A DNA stretch of 64,000 bases from Cololabis saira (lineage: Eukaryota > Chordata > Actinopteri > Beloniformes > Belonidae): assembly GCF_033807715.1 (NCBI RefSeq), contig NC_084597.1, positions 3,907,387 to 3,971,386 on the forward strand, in the 5' to 3' direction. The position numbers and the translations under genes were made by a program. Below, in pieces: positions 1 through 10,866 of the stretch. Below the pieces are notes generated by a model, which worked only from the letters and a program-made list of their open reading frames with translations, made no database searches and was not told the origin of the DNA. The stretch's first letter is position 1. Every line of letters begins with the position of its first letter.

Positions 1-700
1 TTTTCCCCATTTATTCCACCGAACACCGAAAGTGTTTTTTTTGCCATTTTCAGCCGAACAATCGGTGCATCACTAGTTATTTTAACTACTTTTTGATACA
101 CAAAGGTAGATTTGTTTGCAGGTAAAAAGTAGAAACTTACAACACCAACAGTAGAGTGACAGTGACACAAGACAAACAGGAGAATAACAAAACAAAACAT
201 TGACGGACAAACAAAACAAATGCTCCAGATTCAATAATAGCTGGAGGGAATTCATGAAAATCGTGTACTTGGTGTTTTTGATATTTGGCATGGTGTTAGA
301 TTTGGACATAAGGTTTTCAAAAACCACTGCAAACAAATTGGGACGGCCCCCTAGTGGCCGGTTTGCAGAAAATTCAAAATGTGTGTTATTTTAATAAAAT
401 CCTATTCTTTCAGTGTGACTTAGTTCTGAGGTTATGTTCATCTTAAAGGAGACCTATTATGAAAAACATGTTTTTTCTGTCTTTAACATATATAAAGGGG
501 TCTCCCCTCAGCCTGCCAACTCAGAGAAGGAGGAAAGCAACCAAATTCTGCAGTGTCTGTACAGCCGCCCGGATGAGCCGTCCAGTGTGATGTGGATCTA
601 CGAGCCAATAAGATTCTGCTCACGTCGTTACGTAACAACGGGAGCGATTTACATAGGTTGGCCTCCGATGCGTGAAACCCCGCCCACACCATCTGGTTAG
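1..700. other. No recognised feature
   Basis: AT-rich, low-complexity single-copy-looking sequence. The short open frames here have no recognisable protein signature. Confidence 0.5.
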
Positions 701-1282
701 TTAGACGTTACCCCGTTGACCCGCACTGTTGGTTAAAAAGTTTAGCACCCAGCCCACAAGGTGTTTGCCCAGACTAAATTGGTCTAAAAGTCTTTCTATT
801 AAAATATGGGGTTGAATCGTATTAAAAGCAGAAGAGAAGTCAATAAATAAAAGTTGGGCATGTGTTCCTTTACCTTCCAGGTGTTTAAAAAGCATGTTTG
901 TCAAAGATACAGTTGCGTCTTCAACGCCTCGCCGTGGCCTATAGGCAAACTGGAACTGGTCCATATCAGACTGAGTCTCTCTTAAAATTGCATTTCTTAC
1001 GATTTTTTCAAAGGTTTTCATGACAAGAGAGATCAGAGCAATAGGCCTAAAATCATTCTGTACTTTGGGGCACCTTGTCTTCGGAACTGGAACAATTAAC
1101 GTTGGTTCTACAAAACTACAGAATAATCTCTGTGCTTTAGAACCACTCTCTTGGATAAATAGGTGTGGAAATGTGAATGATAAACACAGCCAGTGGGAGT
1201 ATTATTCAGTTCTGCCTCCAACATACTAAAAGAAAAAGCACTAATCTACAAACACGTGTGCAACCAGATCATTGAAATGGTC
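701..1282 (-). pseudogene. LINE reverse transcriptase fragment
   Basis: Minus-strand remnant of a non-LTR retrotransposon RT domain, probably of the L2/CR1/Rex1 group. The open part (701-1021) contains FEKIVRNAIL, FQFAYRPRRGVEDA and the catalytic-motif-A region LLFIDFSSAFNTIQPHIL. Upstream the same frame continues without a start and reads IVPVPKTRCPKVQNDFRP then IALISLVMK, the usual RT motif 1-2 region. Still further upstream, around 1195-1282, a stop-containing stretch reads like the typical DLVAHVFVD. The right end stops at NSAGQRGNV where the family would continue to the FADD motif. It is a dead fragment lacking both termini. Confidence 0.88.
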
Positions 1283-1783
1283 ACCATGGCAACCTACTCT
1301 ACATCCAAAAATGCAAATTTATTGTTAATCAAGGATCCTGTTATTCACAACACAGGCAGAGCTTGTTTCATGTTACAATATAGTGAGAATAAAAGATCAA
1401 TTAGCTAAATTATTATTATTAGTTAAGAGTTTATTGAGTCTAATTTGATGTATAATCTTCATCAGTCTCAGAGGAATTATCAATTAATCTTAACTACATT
1501 CAAATTTTCTGAGCTAGGTTTAGACTGCTTAAGTTCTGGTGTCGGTTCTTAAAATACAAACAAGAAAAGCAGAGTGTAATAATGCACTAACGCTGCCCAT
1601 AAACATTCACAAACCCGTACGATCATAATAAAACCACAACTCTTCATGAAACACAAAGCAAAGAACAACATTACCCATAATGCAGTGCAGCTTAAATCGG
1701 AAGAAATGGCCCCAAATAAATTATTTTTAACCGGGGCCTCAACTTTTGACAGGACTGTCTCCAGCTGTCTCTCCGCATGCCCG
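1283..1783. other. No recognised feature
   Basis: Single-copy-looking AT-rich sequence. I see nothing to annotate. Confidence 0.4.
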
Positions 1784-1925
1784 CTCAAATCCACGCATCC
1801 ACGATTGTCAAAGGAACCTGCGTGGATTTGGGCGTACGCACAGTTTTGAACATCTGAATTTTTTTTTGCGTACGTGGAAATTCCATGCACGGATTCACGT
1901 TGAAATCCACGCATGTTTTGATCAT
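1784..1925. repeat. Short inverted-repeat cluster (relic of a palindromic element)
   Basis: AAATCCACGCA occurs at about 1787 and again near 1911, with the complement TGCGTGGATTT at about 1819. The self-complementary GCGTACG-type cores GGGCGTACGCAC and TTGCGTACGTGG lie between them. The interleaved inverted repeats suggest a decayed foldback MITE, but no clear target duplication is visible. Confidence 0.4.
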
Positions 1926-2366
1926 GAGGCCCCTGGAACGGTTGCTGTTTGTGTCTCTGCCTGTTCCCATTTCTGTTGGTTTGTTTTCTCTCTTGCAGAT
2001 TCCAAAAAGCTTCATACAATGATGAGAAAACTGGCTTATAGGCTTCTGGCCTGTTATTGCTGCAACCTGTGAGTATTGAAGAAAAAATAAATACATACAT
2101 TTGTGGGATACCCATTTCAACTGTCTTAAGAGCAGCAGTCCGCCTCGAGGGGACCGGCTTTGAAAATGGATTTTAAGCCTTCTGCCGCCGTGTTAGCTCC
2201 CGCCCTGACAAGGGAGGTTTTACTAAGCGTCAAACAAAAATAATACTTCAGTGTCATGAAGGTTAGAAGGCATTTTCAATCCTTTTGTCTGTATATTATA
2301 TATACTATATATATTAATAAGTGGTTAACAAAAACTGTCCACTACTCCCCACCTCTGGGTCTCAAA
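1926..2366. other. No recognised feature
   Basis: Contains a slightly GC-richer stretch (2135-2235) and an AT-rich stretch. No ORF or repeat terminus is identified. Confidence 0.4.
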
Positions 2367-2390
2367 ATAATAATAATAATAATAATAATT

Positions 2391-3219
2391 AAAGCTGCAA
2401 GCAGCGATGAACGGGCCCTTGCGCGTGCAATTTTCCCCCATAAAGATTAAGGACTCTTTATGTCAAACCATTCAAAAAATATTGCAGAAAACTATCAGAT
2501 ATCGACCAATCAGAAGAAGGGGCGGGGCTAATTTGCACCAATTATGTTCAAGGACTCAAAACTGAGTCCGATGAAACCACCCACGAGTCGTTATGTCAAA
2601 CCATTCAAAAGTTATGGCAGAAAGTAGGAACTATCAAATATGGACCAATCAGATGAAGTGGGGGCGCGCTTTTTGGCGTCTATCGTCGCCATGGTAACAC
2701 TTTTGACTGAGAAAAGTAAAGAAGTAAAGTAAAGAAAAATGTGCGTCGCAGGATGGAGACGCACATTTTGATGTATAACACATCTGGGTGCACGTTACGG
2801 TTCGGGCCATATTAACGGATGAAGACATGGCATAAATTGCGCCAAAATTACACGATTAATTCAAAATGGCCGACTTCCTGTTGGGTTTCGGCCATGTCGC
2901 CAAGAGACTTTTCTTTAAGTTGTGACATGATACAGGTGTGTAGCGACTTTCGTGCATGTACGTCAAACCGTATTGTGGGGCTTGAGGCACAAAGTTTTCT
3001 AGGGGGCGCTGTTGAGCCGTTAGGCCACGCCCATTAATGCAAACCATTAAATATCACATTTATCACCAGTCCTGGATTGGTGCAAAATTTGGTGACTTTT
3101 GGGGCACGTTTAGGGGGATAAAAGGCCCTCCTTTCGTCGGAATAAGAAAGAAGGAAAGAATAAAGAAAAATTCCTACAGATACAATAGGGCCTTCGCACT
3201 GTAAGTGCTCGGGCCCTAA
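2391..3219 (+). mobile_element. Repeat family A, copy 1 (full length)
   Basis: First of five clear copies of an approximately 0.8-kb interspersed repeat. It begins AAAGCTGCAAGCAGCGATGA and ends GCACTGTAAGTGC, TCGGG, CCCTAA. The 5' end carries a GCTGC-AA-GCAGC palindrome and the 3' end a GCACT-GTA-AGTGC hairpin 7 nt before the terminal CTAA. It is inserted inside an (AAT)n tract (2367-2389 and 3221-3234). There is no terminal inverted repeat in the usual sense. An open frame on the complement (2856-3047) is conserved among copies. Known to me as a frequent teleost repeat of uncertain class. Confidence 0.8.
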
Positions 3220-3536
3220 AAAATAATAATAATAACAGTGGCACAGTATTCATATGAGAGATGTCTTGAGGCTTTGTCTCTGGTGTAAATTCAGCTACCG
3301 CTGCAAATAAAAGCTCACACGATGTGGATGAGACCCCTGCTGTGACAGTATGAAAACAAAACAACAAAGTAGTTTAATTAATGCAAACCAGCCATAAAAT
3401 GGGATAAAGCAACTACACTTGTATTGCGTGGGGGCACAACAAGTAATCAGAATTAAAATATTCATGTCAGTTAGAAGTACATGGAGACTAAAGATGGTAT
3501 TAATTAAAAATAATAATAATAATAATAATAAAAATG

Positions 3537-3541
<5 letters not shown>
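3220..3541. other. Intergenic/intronic AT-rich sequence
   Basis: Contains two short (AAT)n tracts (about 3221-3234 and 3506-3531) and nothing else recognised. Confidence 0.4.

Positions 3542-3618
<77 letters not shown>
3542..3618. repeat. (TA)n microsatellite
   Basis: About 38 uninterrupted TA units. Confidence 0.97.
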
Positions 3619-3620
<2 letters not shown>

Positions 3621-4763
3621 ATATATGTATACAAATAAAATAAATATCTATGATATGTTAAAATATATATGATATATATTATATATTAAAAATCCTCTTT
3701 ATTTATTATATTTTATGCATATATATTAATGGTTAATGTTGGTAAAAACCTAAGGCATATATATGCAGAAAATAAAATAAATAAAGATGGTATTATGGGG
3801 GAGTAAAAAAAGGAAATATAATTCAATTCAAAACAAGCAAATTTCTTACAATTTACTCAACACTTATGAATATTTGTCAAAAGTTTTTGAAGTTTTTGAG
3901 TTTTGTAATTTATATCACTCCTTAATGTTTGCAGAATATGTGTTAAAACAGCCGAAATGGATAAAGATTTTCAGGGTTTGTGAGCAGGGGATATGATTTA
4001 ATATCATGAAATGGGATTAATTATTACAGCACAAAAAACAAAAAAAAACAACCATTACAAGCGAGTGTGTTAATATTAGTCTTCAGAGCATCAGTCAGTG
4101 GTTACGGAGTGATTACTTACTGATGAATGTTTAATGACTGCATGTTTATTCATGATTTTTGATCAGTATCTGTGCAAATTACACCATGTTGAGTGATCAG
4201 TGTGTCGGAAATGCAGCAGACTTCCCCCCCCCAAAGGATTTCTGTGCAAGTCACAGAATATTTTCTCAGCTAAAATACTATGATGAAGAAGAATAAAAAA
4301 AAAAAAAAAGACAAAATTGCTCCATAAGTGTTTATCATTGCTTGACACAAACAGCAAAAGGACCATCGATTTGAGGCCTTAATGATCCACAGAACCGTCC
4401 TCCAGCAATGGAGACGGCTCATCAATTTAATTACTTTACAGCACAGTTCCGCCTCGGGGCTGTCAAAAGTCTGGCATTAGAAGTTTCCAGTTCCTCTACT
4501 TATGGATCTGCCAGAAACAAACCGGAGGTGGAAAAAAGAGAGGATGCCACAACTCTTATCAGTAAAGGTTTGCTTTTTCAGGAAATGTCTTTAGCCAACA
4601 AGTAAGTAAATGTTTTCACATCAAAACCCCGGAAAAGTGACAGGGCTCTAAAACGCTACCAAATTGTGTCAAGTGAAGCCACTGGACTGTTGGGTTGTCG
4701 GTCTGAACCTCTGTTTCTGCAGCCTTGGCAGGGGACATTTTAAATTAACGTTTTCAGAATCTC
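3619..4763. other. No recognised feature
   Basis: AT-rich. An open frame of 65 codons at 4408-4605 (plus) has no recognisable domain, and I do not call it a gene. Confidence 0.4.
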
Positions 4764-4770
4764 ACTAATT

Positions 4771-5271
4771 ATGGAGCCTCTCTGGGTGGCCACGAGTTAA
4801 TATCTTGTGGCCACGAGATAATTAATGCGTGACCACGCATTATGTATCTCGTGGCCATGCATTAATTATCTCGTGGCCACGCATTAATTATCTCGTGGCC
4901 ACGCATTAATTATCTTGTGGCCACGCATTAATTATCTCGTGGCCACGCATTAATTATCTCGTGGCCACGCATTAATTATCTCGTGGCCACGCATTAATTA
5001 TCTCGTGGCCACGCATTAATTATCTCGTGGCCACGCATTAATTATCTCGTGGCCACGCATTAATTATCTCGTGGCCACGCATTAATTATCTCGTGGCCAC
5101 GCATTAATAACTCGTGGCCACGCATTAATTATATCGTGGCCACGCATTAATTATCTCGTGGCCACGCATTAATTATCTCGTGGCCACGCATTAACAATTC
5201 GTGGCCACGCATTAATAACTCGTGGCCACGCATTATTTTATTTTTTTCAAATGTCACCAGAGGGGCTCCGT
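4771..5271. mobile_element. TIR element filled by a 22-bp palindromic minisatellite
   Basis: Termini ATGGAGCCTCTCTGG and, complemented at the right end, ACGGAGCCCCTCTGG form an inverted repeat. ACTAATT (4764-4770 and 5272-5278) is a probable target duplication. Between them are about 20 tandem copies of a 22-bp unit, CATTAATTATCTCGTGGCCACG. Each unit contains the perfect palindrome CGTGGCCACG plus ATTAAT. The first one or two units on the left lie in the opposite orientation, and a few units are shortened to AATAACTCG. A non-autonomous DNA transposon whose interior is now almost entirely minisatellite. Confidence 0.8.
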
Positions 5272-6077
5272 ACTAATTCTTACTGGGTTTTCCAACATCA
5301 CTGACCCAACTTTTAATATACTACCTGCACCTTTCTGACAATATTTCCAGCTAATATATTACCAGAGAGTAATAATTGTGAGGCTTTTAGTGATTGTTTA
5401 TTGACGCCCGACTGTGGCTTGTGCCATTCAGAATATACTAGGGCTGAACGATTAATTGCATTTGCGATAATATTGCGATGTGATAAAACGAGATTTTCTA
5501 ACCGCAAAGGCTGCGATTTGACCAGTCACGTGATCTGGTCACGTGATCTGGTCACGTTGCCGGCAGGGAAAAAAAGTCAACAGTGCCGTGTGTCCGCCTG
5601 TAACCTACTGTATCTACCATGGCCTCAGTGTTAGGGCTCGGCCAGGCAGGGCTTTATAAATATATGGGCTTTATAAATGTATTAAATATATGAGCGCGGA
5701 GTCGGCGTGGCGAGGAGCTGTGCGCAGCGCCGAGCACGAGCCGGGCGGGCAGTCGCGCTGTGAAGCCGGATTTATGGTTCCGCGCATAGACGGATTACCG
5801 CATGGGCAAAGTGGGCGTGTGCCCAGGGCCCTGGAGCCAATGGGGGCCCTCGGCTTTCAAACATTTTTTTTTTTTTTATGTGTAAATTAAAATAAATTTA
5901 CAAGCTCATAGGGCCCAATGATAGGGCCCCGTTTTGTGTGATACATTCATATATAATCTTAAATTGTAGGCTATAATTACGATAAAATGTGCATTGTGCG
6001 GCCAGTGTAGACTAATTCTTACTTTACAACTGTCCTGAACGCATCAGAGCTGTGAGCCAACGCTGATTGGCTGGAAA

Positions 6078-6186
6078 GCCTGATTTATGGTTCCGCGTTA
6101 AATCGACGCAGTGCCTCCGCGCATCGCCGCGTAACCCTACGCCGTAGGCGCTGCGTTGGTTTAACGCGGAACCATAAATCAGCCTT
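6078..6186. repeat. Palindromic repeat H2
   Basis: Reads CCTGATTTATGGTTCCGCG on the left and the complement CGCGGAACCATAAATCAG on the right. GTTAAATCGACGCAG, CTACGCCGTAGGC and CTGCGTTGG blocks lie between. One of several copies of this fish palindrome in the window. Confidence 0.85.
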
Positions 6187-6577
6187 AACAGTTAGAGCCA
6201 ATTTGCCGACTCGGCAAATTTGCGGCCATGAAGGAGATGAACGCTAAACTTTAAAAGAGGACTAAGCATGTACAAAGTTTTATGGAAGAGTCAACTACCA
6301 TTGGTGAGTCAGTGTAACCTTCATAAATAATTTCTTTATCAGAATGTTGTTGTAGCCTTGACCACCTGCCTATTTGAATGAGCTTTGTGTTGTTGTCAAC
6401 TAGACTGGAGTCTATTCTCTGTTCTAGAGCTCAGAAATTATGTTATAGACCGCTGTGTCTATATCTATCTAAATAGATTGTGTAATGTTTTTTTTGTATT
6501 TAAGCTGTATCAAAGATGGAACTGAGTCAGTCCGTGACTGAGTTTTCAGCGCCGTGTGATTGACAGCTGTCAGGCCG

Positions 6578-6579
<2 letters not shown>

Positions 6580-6661
<82 letters not shown>
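6580..6661. repeat. (GT)n microsatellite
   Basis: About 41 GT units inside G1. A shorter tract lies at the equivalent place in G2 (46894-46936). Confidence 0.95.
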
Positions 6662-6664
<3 letters not shown>

Positions 6665-7023
6665 TCTGAACAAGTTTGTGACTTTACTCTGCTTTCTGCA
6701 GCATAGGCCTATAGGTTTGCTTAGCTCAATAAAAGTGAGAATGAATGTTGTTTGATGGGCAGGATGATGTTGTTGAACGTTAAAATGACTATCAGACTAT
6801 CATAAGGGCCCATGGAGAATGCTCCGCCCCCTCTGTACTGAGACCCGCGCTCCGCCACTCCGCCATCCACAATCACACGGTGTGATTGTGGATTCTCTGC
6901 GCCATTGTGTGACCAAACTGAGTGCTTGGGGAGGGCATGCACCGTGCACGTAGGATATTATTGTAGGTAGGGGCCCATAGCGAGTTTGTGTCCAGGGCCC
7001 GTGGTCATGATAATCCGTCCTTG

Positions 7024-7262
7024 GTTCCGCGTTAAATCGACGCAGAGCATACGCCGTAGGGTACGCGGCGAAGCGCACCGTACGTTGTGCGTACCGCGTA
7101 CCCTACGGCGTAGGTTCTGCGTTGGTGTAACGCTGAACCATAAATCAGCCTTAAACCACCTGCAGCCCGTCAGCTCTCCGGAGAAGTTACAGAGCGGCTG
7201 CGAGTTGCTGGTTCGTTTTGTTAACTCTGTGAGCTTTATTGGTTTGTTTGTTAGTTTGCTGG
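7024..7262. repeat. Palindromic repeat H1, right part with extension
   Basis: Continues the half-palindrome left of G1 (5766-5784). It contains TACGCCGTAGGGTACGCGGC and ends ACCATAAATCAGCCTTAAA. The next 110 bp (CAGCCCGTCAGCTC... to TTTGCTGGTG) are the complement of 61400-61550 beside copy H6. H therefore belongs to a longer unit. Confidence 0.75.
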
Positions 7263-7325
7263 TGTTTTTTTTTTCTCTGTGTGATTTTTGAGTTATTTAT
7301 GAAGACGTTCTGAGTTCCCTGTGAG

Positions 7326-7934
7326 CAGTACTCGAGGGGGATGAAATAAAAAACGGTCAAAATCATCCCCTCCTGAAATAAAAACAGGCCAAATCATCCC
7401 CCCTTTCCATCCCTTATGTCATTTCATCAATGAATGTGGTTTTACTGCTATTTCAACATTTAGAGTCATCACCAGAAAAATAACACCAGAAAAATAACTT
7501 ATTTGACAATTTTCACCTGTTTCAAGTCAATTTTTCCAGTGATGAGTCTTGCTTTAAGTGTAATGAGATTTTTTTTTTACTAAAATGAGACATTTTAACT
7601 AGAAATAAGACAAATATTCTTGTTAAGATTGTGAGTTTTTGCAGTGATCCATGTTACTTATCCTGTGAAGGACAGAGTCATATTGATAAGTTCAGAAAAG
7701 TGTTTTTTATTGTTGTGTTTTGATGTATTTGATGTAAGCCCAGTGGATATTTAAAGCTTACAGAAGGCTGCATTTAACTGCTGCTATGTCATTCCTGCAG
7801 TATTTCTGCAGGTGTTTTGGTCACTGCTATTATTTGTTATATATTTTATTATTTGTAATCAGCACAAATTATCTGTCCCCATATGATCAAATCCACCATC
7901 CCCCCCGATATTTTTTTTTACAACTCGAGTACTG
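7326..7934 (+). mobile_element. hAT-type MITE I nested in F1
   Basis: Termini CAGTACTCGAG and CTCGAGTACTG are perfect inverted repeats, flanked by a perfect 8-bp duplication CCTGTGAG (7318-7325 and 7935-7942). The interior includes a half copy of repeat J (about 7455-7652). Non-coding. Confidence 0.9.
7455..7652 (-). repeat. Fragment of palindromic repeat J
   Basis: Matches one arm of J1 (12865-13251): CACCTGTTTCAAGTCAATTTT, AACTAGAAATAAGACAAATA and a GTGAGTTTTTGCAGTG end. Captured inside element I. Confidence 0.75.
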
Positions 7935-8295
7935 CCTGTGAGGAAGGTTTTTTGTTCCCTGTGGGAGTTTTTCTGTGTTTTTCTATCAAACTACGCCTCG
8001 TTTTGCCTAAAGTTTAACCCAGTTTGGTGTGATTGGGTTCAGAGAGAACGACCCATGTGTAGACGTGTTAAAGAGGTAAAGGCACAGATTTGTTTTCTTT
8101 ATTATTCTAATCTGTGCTTTAAATAAATCTGGCAATGTTTATTATAAAACAGACTGATTTATTGCTTGTGTAGTTGAAAAATACTTGAGAACAGGACCTT
8201 GAAAAAAATAATCGCATATTAAATCGCAATCGCAATATTGAGGAAAAAAATCGCAATTAGATTATTTTCAAAAATCGTTCAGCCCTAGAATATAC

Positions 8296-8619
8296 TGATT
8301 CTACGATGAAGGAGATACATTTCACGCAGAAAAAAAGAAACTGTGTATCTGAAACGGTGGATTGATGAATGGAAAGTACTTGGCCTGTCATTGGAAAACA
8401 TATCACTCGCACAAACACATAAATTCACACAGACACAAAGCTACAGCCACACGCCGACATTATATCTAATCAATCAAGACGGGAAGAGTCTCGTCTGGAT
8501 CACATCAGGCATCTCAAACTCTTTCGGAGATGACATGAACAAGGATCTTTAAATAACGTATCGGGGGAAGACACGCTGAGCCGTGTGCCAGAACTATCGG
8601 CTGAAGGGTCTATTTATTC
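8296..8619. other. No recognised feature
   Basis: Single-copy-looking sequence between F1 and K1. Confidence 0.4.
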
Positions 8620-9457
8620 CAGGGGTGTCAAATGTGCGGCCCGCGAGAAGTTTCCAATGCAAAAAACTAAATGTTAATTTACTAAAAAGGAAGGCATTAA
8701 TAATTGCCGTGAATCGCAGCATATCCGATAATATATTTCTTCTACAAATCCATCGTTATTCCACAAATAGAGCAGTTTTCAACATTTTTTTAGTTTTCTA
8801 GAATGCATTTGCCGATTTTATTTCTTTGTAGACGGTCGTTAATTTTTATTAACTGACTACTATTATATATTTTCGCAGGAAAAATATCACTGCTAAAAAA
8901 GATGATAGAAGATATTTATTTGGAGAATTTCAGTTTTGAATACGAGGATAGTGACAAAGTAAAACAGTTAAAAGAGAAGTGCTGATTTTTTCGGCACACT
9001 GGCGTGAATATCTGCGCCAATTTTTAAAAATAAATACACTTAATTGTACTGGAAAAATATCTAAATCACAAAGAAACACTCGGATTTAATAAGAAAGATT
9101 TTGCTTTTAATTAAATTTCCCATAAAAAAGCGAAATATAAAAAAAACATACTTGTTTCTGTTTATCTTTGTAAAATTATATTAAAAGTATCTTACATGAT
9201 TTGAAAAAAGAGTGAGAGAAAAATGAGAAATTTCAAGAAAAGATCCTGAAGAAATATATTTTACATAATTAGAGTGTAAACAAAGTGCATATTTGCTTTA
9301 AAATTAACTAAACTGATATTGGATCAGATAAAATAGTAAAAAAAAAAGAATTAGAAAAAAAAATGTTCGCACCGTTTTTGTTATTTTGAGCGTGTGGCCC
9401 TCGAGAAAAAAATTGGTCAAATCCGGCCCGCCAAGCAAAATGAGTTTGACACCCCTG
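8620..9457 (+). mobile_element. hAT-type element K1
   Basis: Termini CAGGGGTGTCAAATG and TTTGACACCCCTG are inverted repeats. The flanking 8-mers ATTTATTC and ATTTAGAC agree at 6 of 8 positions, an aged target duplication. Subterminal GCGGCCCGCGAG and GGCCCTCGAG/CCGGCCCGCC blocks are characteristic of this vertebrate hAT family. The interior is AT-rich without transposase. Confidence 0.85.
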
Positions 9458-9465
9458 ATTTAGAC

Positions 9466-9843
9466 AGCTATGATCCCTGGGTAAATTGCTGGACTAAATT
9501 GAAGGTGAATCTCCTGGAGATCAGGACAAATGTTTGCAAATGCTAAGAAAACCCTCCTCACGGTGAGAGGAAGCAGGTGATGTGCCACCTCCTTCCCTGC
9601 AGGGGTCGATCAGAGTCTGAAAGCAGTGAGGATCTCCCATGATGAGCTCCAGGGAGTCGCTGGAGAATGTGCAGCTCGGTAATCTGGGAAATTAGGAGTT
9701 TGACGACGACCACATGGATGATTTGATGTTAAAGTTAAATTTTACTTCGTCTAAGCTTTTTTTTTTTTTTTTATATATCTCAATAGACCGGTTGAAGGAC
9801 TGGGTGGGACTTGAATAGATATGTGCCAATATATATATATATA
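9466..9843. other. Unassigned sequence with an exon-like stretch
   Basis: Plus strand: a pyrimidine-rich CCACCTCCTTCCCTGCAG precedes a 75-bp open stretch (VDQSLKAVRISHDELQGV...) followed by CG|GTAATC. No family recognised, and it is opposite in strand to astn1. Most likely chance. Confidence 0.2.
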
Positions 9844-10081
9844 TACACACACGTGGACAAAATTGTTGGTACCCCTCAGTTAAAGAAGGAAAAACCCACA
9901 ATTCTCACTGAAATCACTTGAAACTTACAAAAGCAACAATAAATAAAAATGTATTGAAAATTAAATAATGAAAATCAGTCATTACTTTTGAATTGTTGAT
10001 TAACATAATTATTAAAAAAAAAACATTTATGGCTTTTTTTTTTTTTTTTTTTAATAATTATGTTAATCAACAATTCAAAAG
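9844..10081 (+). mobile_element. Tc1-like relic with a terminal snap-back
   Basis: The left part (TACACACACGTGGACAAAAT, then TGTTGGTACCCCTCAGTTAA) is the terminal region of a Tc1/mariner-type element, inserted next to TA-repeat sequence. Positions 9985-10081 are a near-perfect inverted repeat: arms of about 36 nt (CTTTTGAATTGTTGATTAAC...) around a 10-nt loop within A/T homopolymers. No transposase frame remains. Confidence 0.75.
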
Positions 10082-10693
10082 TTGCATTTCCTGGTACAGA
10101 AGAGTATCAGGGCCAGGCAGGAGAAAAATAAAAATAATATTTTAGAGGAGGAACATTTTTTTTTCATTATGCACTTTTATAAAAAAGTCGAAATGCTGAG
10201 AAAAAAGTCAAAATGTTGAGATTAATGTTGAAGTAGAATTTTGAGAAAAAAGTAAAAATTTCGTGAATAAAGCCGAAATGTCGAGAAAAAAGTCAAAATG
10301 TCGAGAAAAAAGTTGAAATGTTGAGAAAAAAGGCGAAATTTCGACTTTATTCTTGAAATTGTATTTCATAATTAATCTCGACATTGCAACTTTTTTCTCT
10401 AAATTATATTTCAACATTAATCTCGACATTTCGACTTTTTTCTCTAAATTATATTTCAACATTAATCTCGACATTTCGACTTTTTTCTCGAAATTATATT
10501 TCAACATTACTCTCGACATTTCAACTTTTTTCTCGACATTTTGACTTTTTTTCTTGAACTGCACAATAAAAAAAAATCTTTTCCTCTCAAATATTTTTCC
10601 TCCTGCTGATACTGAACCTGAAACTCTTCCATATGCTGGAGAAATAAGTCACAGGCATTACACGATGTAGAGAACTACAATCCTTAAATGAAT
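10082..10693 (+). repeat. Foldback repeat N1, immediately downstream of astn1 exon 10716-10866
   Basis: Inner block of roughly 20-bp units of the type AAAAAAGTCGAAATGTCGAG that switches to the complementary orientation near 10335, giving a large snap-back. Outer flanks (TTTCCTGGTACAGAAGAG on the left, CAGGCATTACACGATGTAG on the right) are also present at N2 (35930-36542) in inverted orientation. About 610 bp in total are therefore shared. Confidence 0.85.
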
Positions 10694-10715
10694 AAATCAG
10701 ATAAAATGGCCTCAC

Positions 10716-10866
10716 CATGCAGCCTGACGAGTCCAGCTGTCGATCAGACACACACTTGAAATTCTTCTTGCAGCCGCCGTTGTCTTTGGAGCAGTCGCGG
10801 ACGGGGCCGAACGACGCCAGCAGATCCTCCACCGTCTCGAAGTACGTGGACATCATCGCCTCTTCC
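10716..10866 (-). CDS. astn1: Astrotactin exon, second EGF-like cysteine cluster (best match astn1)
   Basis: Fourth of four consecutive astrotactin exons in the window. Astrotactins are neuronal membrane glycoproteins of glial-guided migration and adhesion-protein trafficking, with EGF-like, MACPF and fibronectin type III domains. On the minus strand the acceptor is a pyrimidine-rich tract ending TGCATTGCAG and the donor is ATG|GTGAGG. The exon starts with one base, which completes an Arg codon with the exon at 43468. It then encodes [20 protein letters not shown], followed by [16 protein letters not shown], and ends in [11 protein letters not shown]. The cysteines fit an EGF-like module. The VREEAM and SDRQ-DSSGC stretches resemble my recollection of ASTN1 more than ASTN2; the paralogue call is from memory. 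The following exon is not found and should lie beyond position 1. Repeat N1 begins only 22 bp past the donor. Confidence 0.9.

Larger units (their letters stand above)
5785..7023 (+). mobile_element. hAT-like element G1 nested in palindromic repeat H1
   Basis: Termini CATAGACGGATTA and TAATCCGTCCTTG form an 11-of-13 inverted repeat. They are flanked by a perfect 8-bp duplication GTTCCGCG (5777-5784 and 7024-7031) that is itself part of repeat H1. The interior holds GGGCCC-rich blocks, a copy of the H palindrome (6078-6186) and a (GT)n tract. The segment about 5901-6866 is closely similar to most of element G2 (46199-47114), although the two have different termini, so their boundaries were exchanged or one captured the other. 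Confidence 0.75.
5439..8287 (+). mobile_element. hAT-type element F1, host of several nested insertions
   Basis: Termini TAGGGCTGAACGATTAATTG and AAAATCGTTCAGCCCTA form an inverted repeat, flanked by a perfect 8-bp target duplication GAATATAC (5431-5438 and 8288-8295). These are hAT signatures. Internal sequence near the ends (repeated ATCGCAAT-type motifs) is typical of this common fish MITE. Its 2.85-kb length comes from later insertions: palindromic repeat H1, element G1 inside H1, and element I at 7326-7934. No transposase is present. Confidence 0.9.

Noticed and set aside
2391..3219. Canonical Helitron
   Set aside because: A 3' hairpin and CTAA are present, but the 5' end is not TC and copy 1 is followed by A instead of T.
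4771..5271. CRISPR-like regular repeat array
   Set aside because: Units are contiguous without unique spacers, enclosed by transposon ends, in vertebrate DNA.
9570..9690. Plus-strand exon after CTTCCCTGCAG
   Set aside because: No protein family recognised, weak donor, strand opposite to astn1. Kept only as a note.
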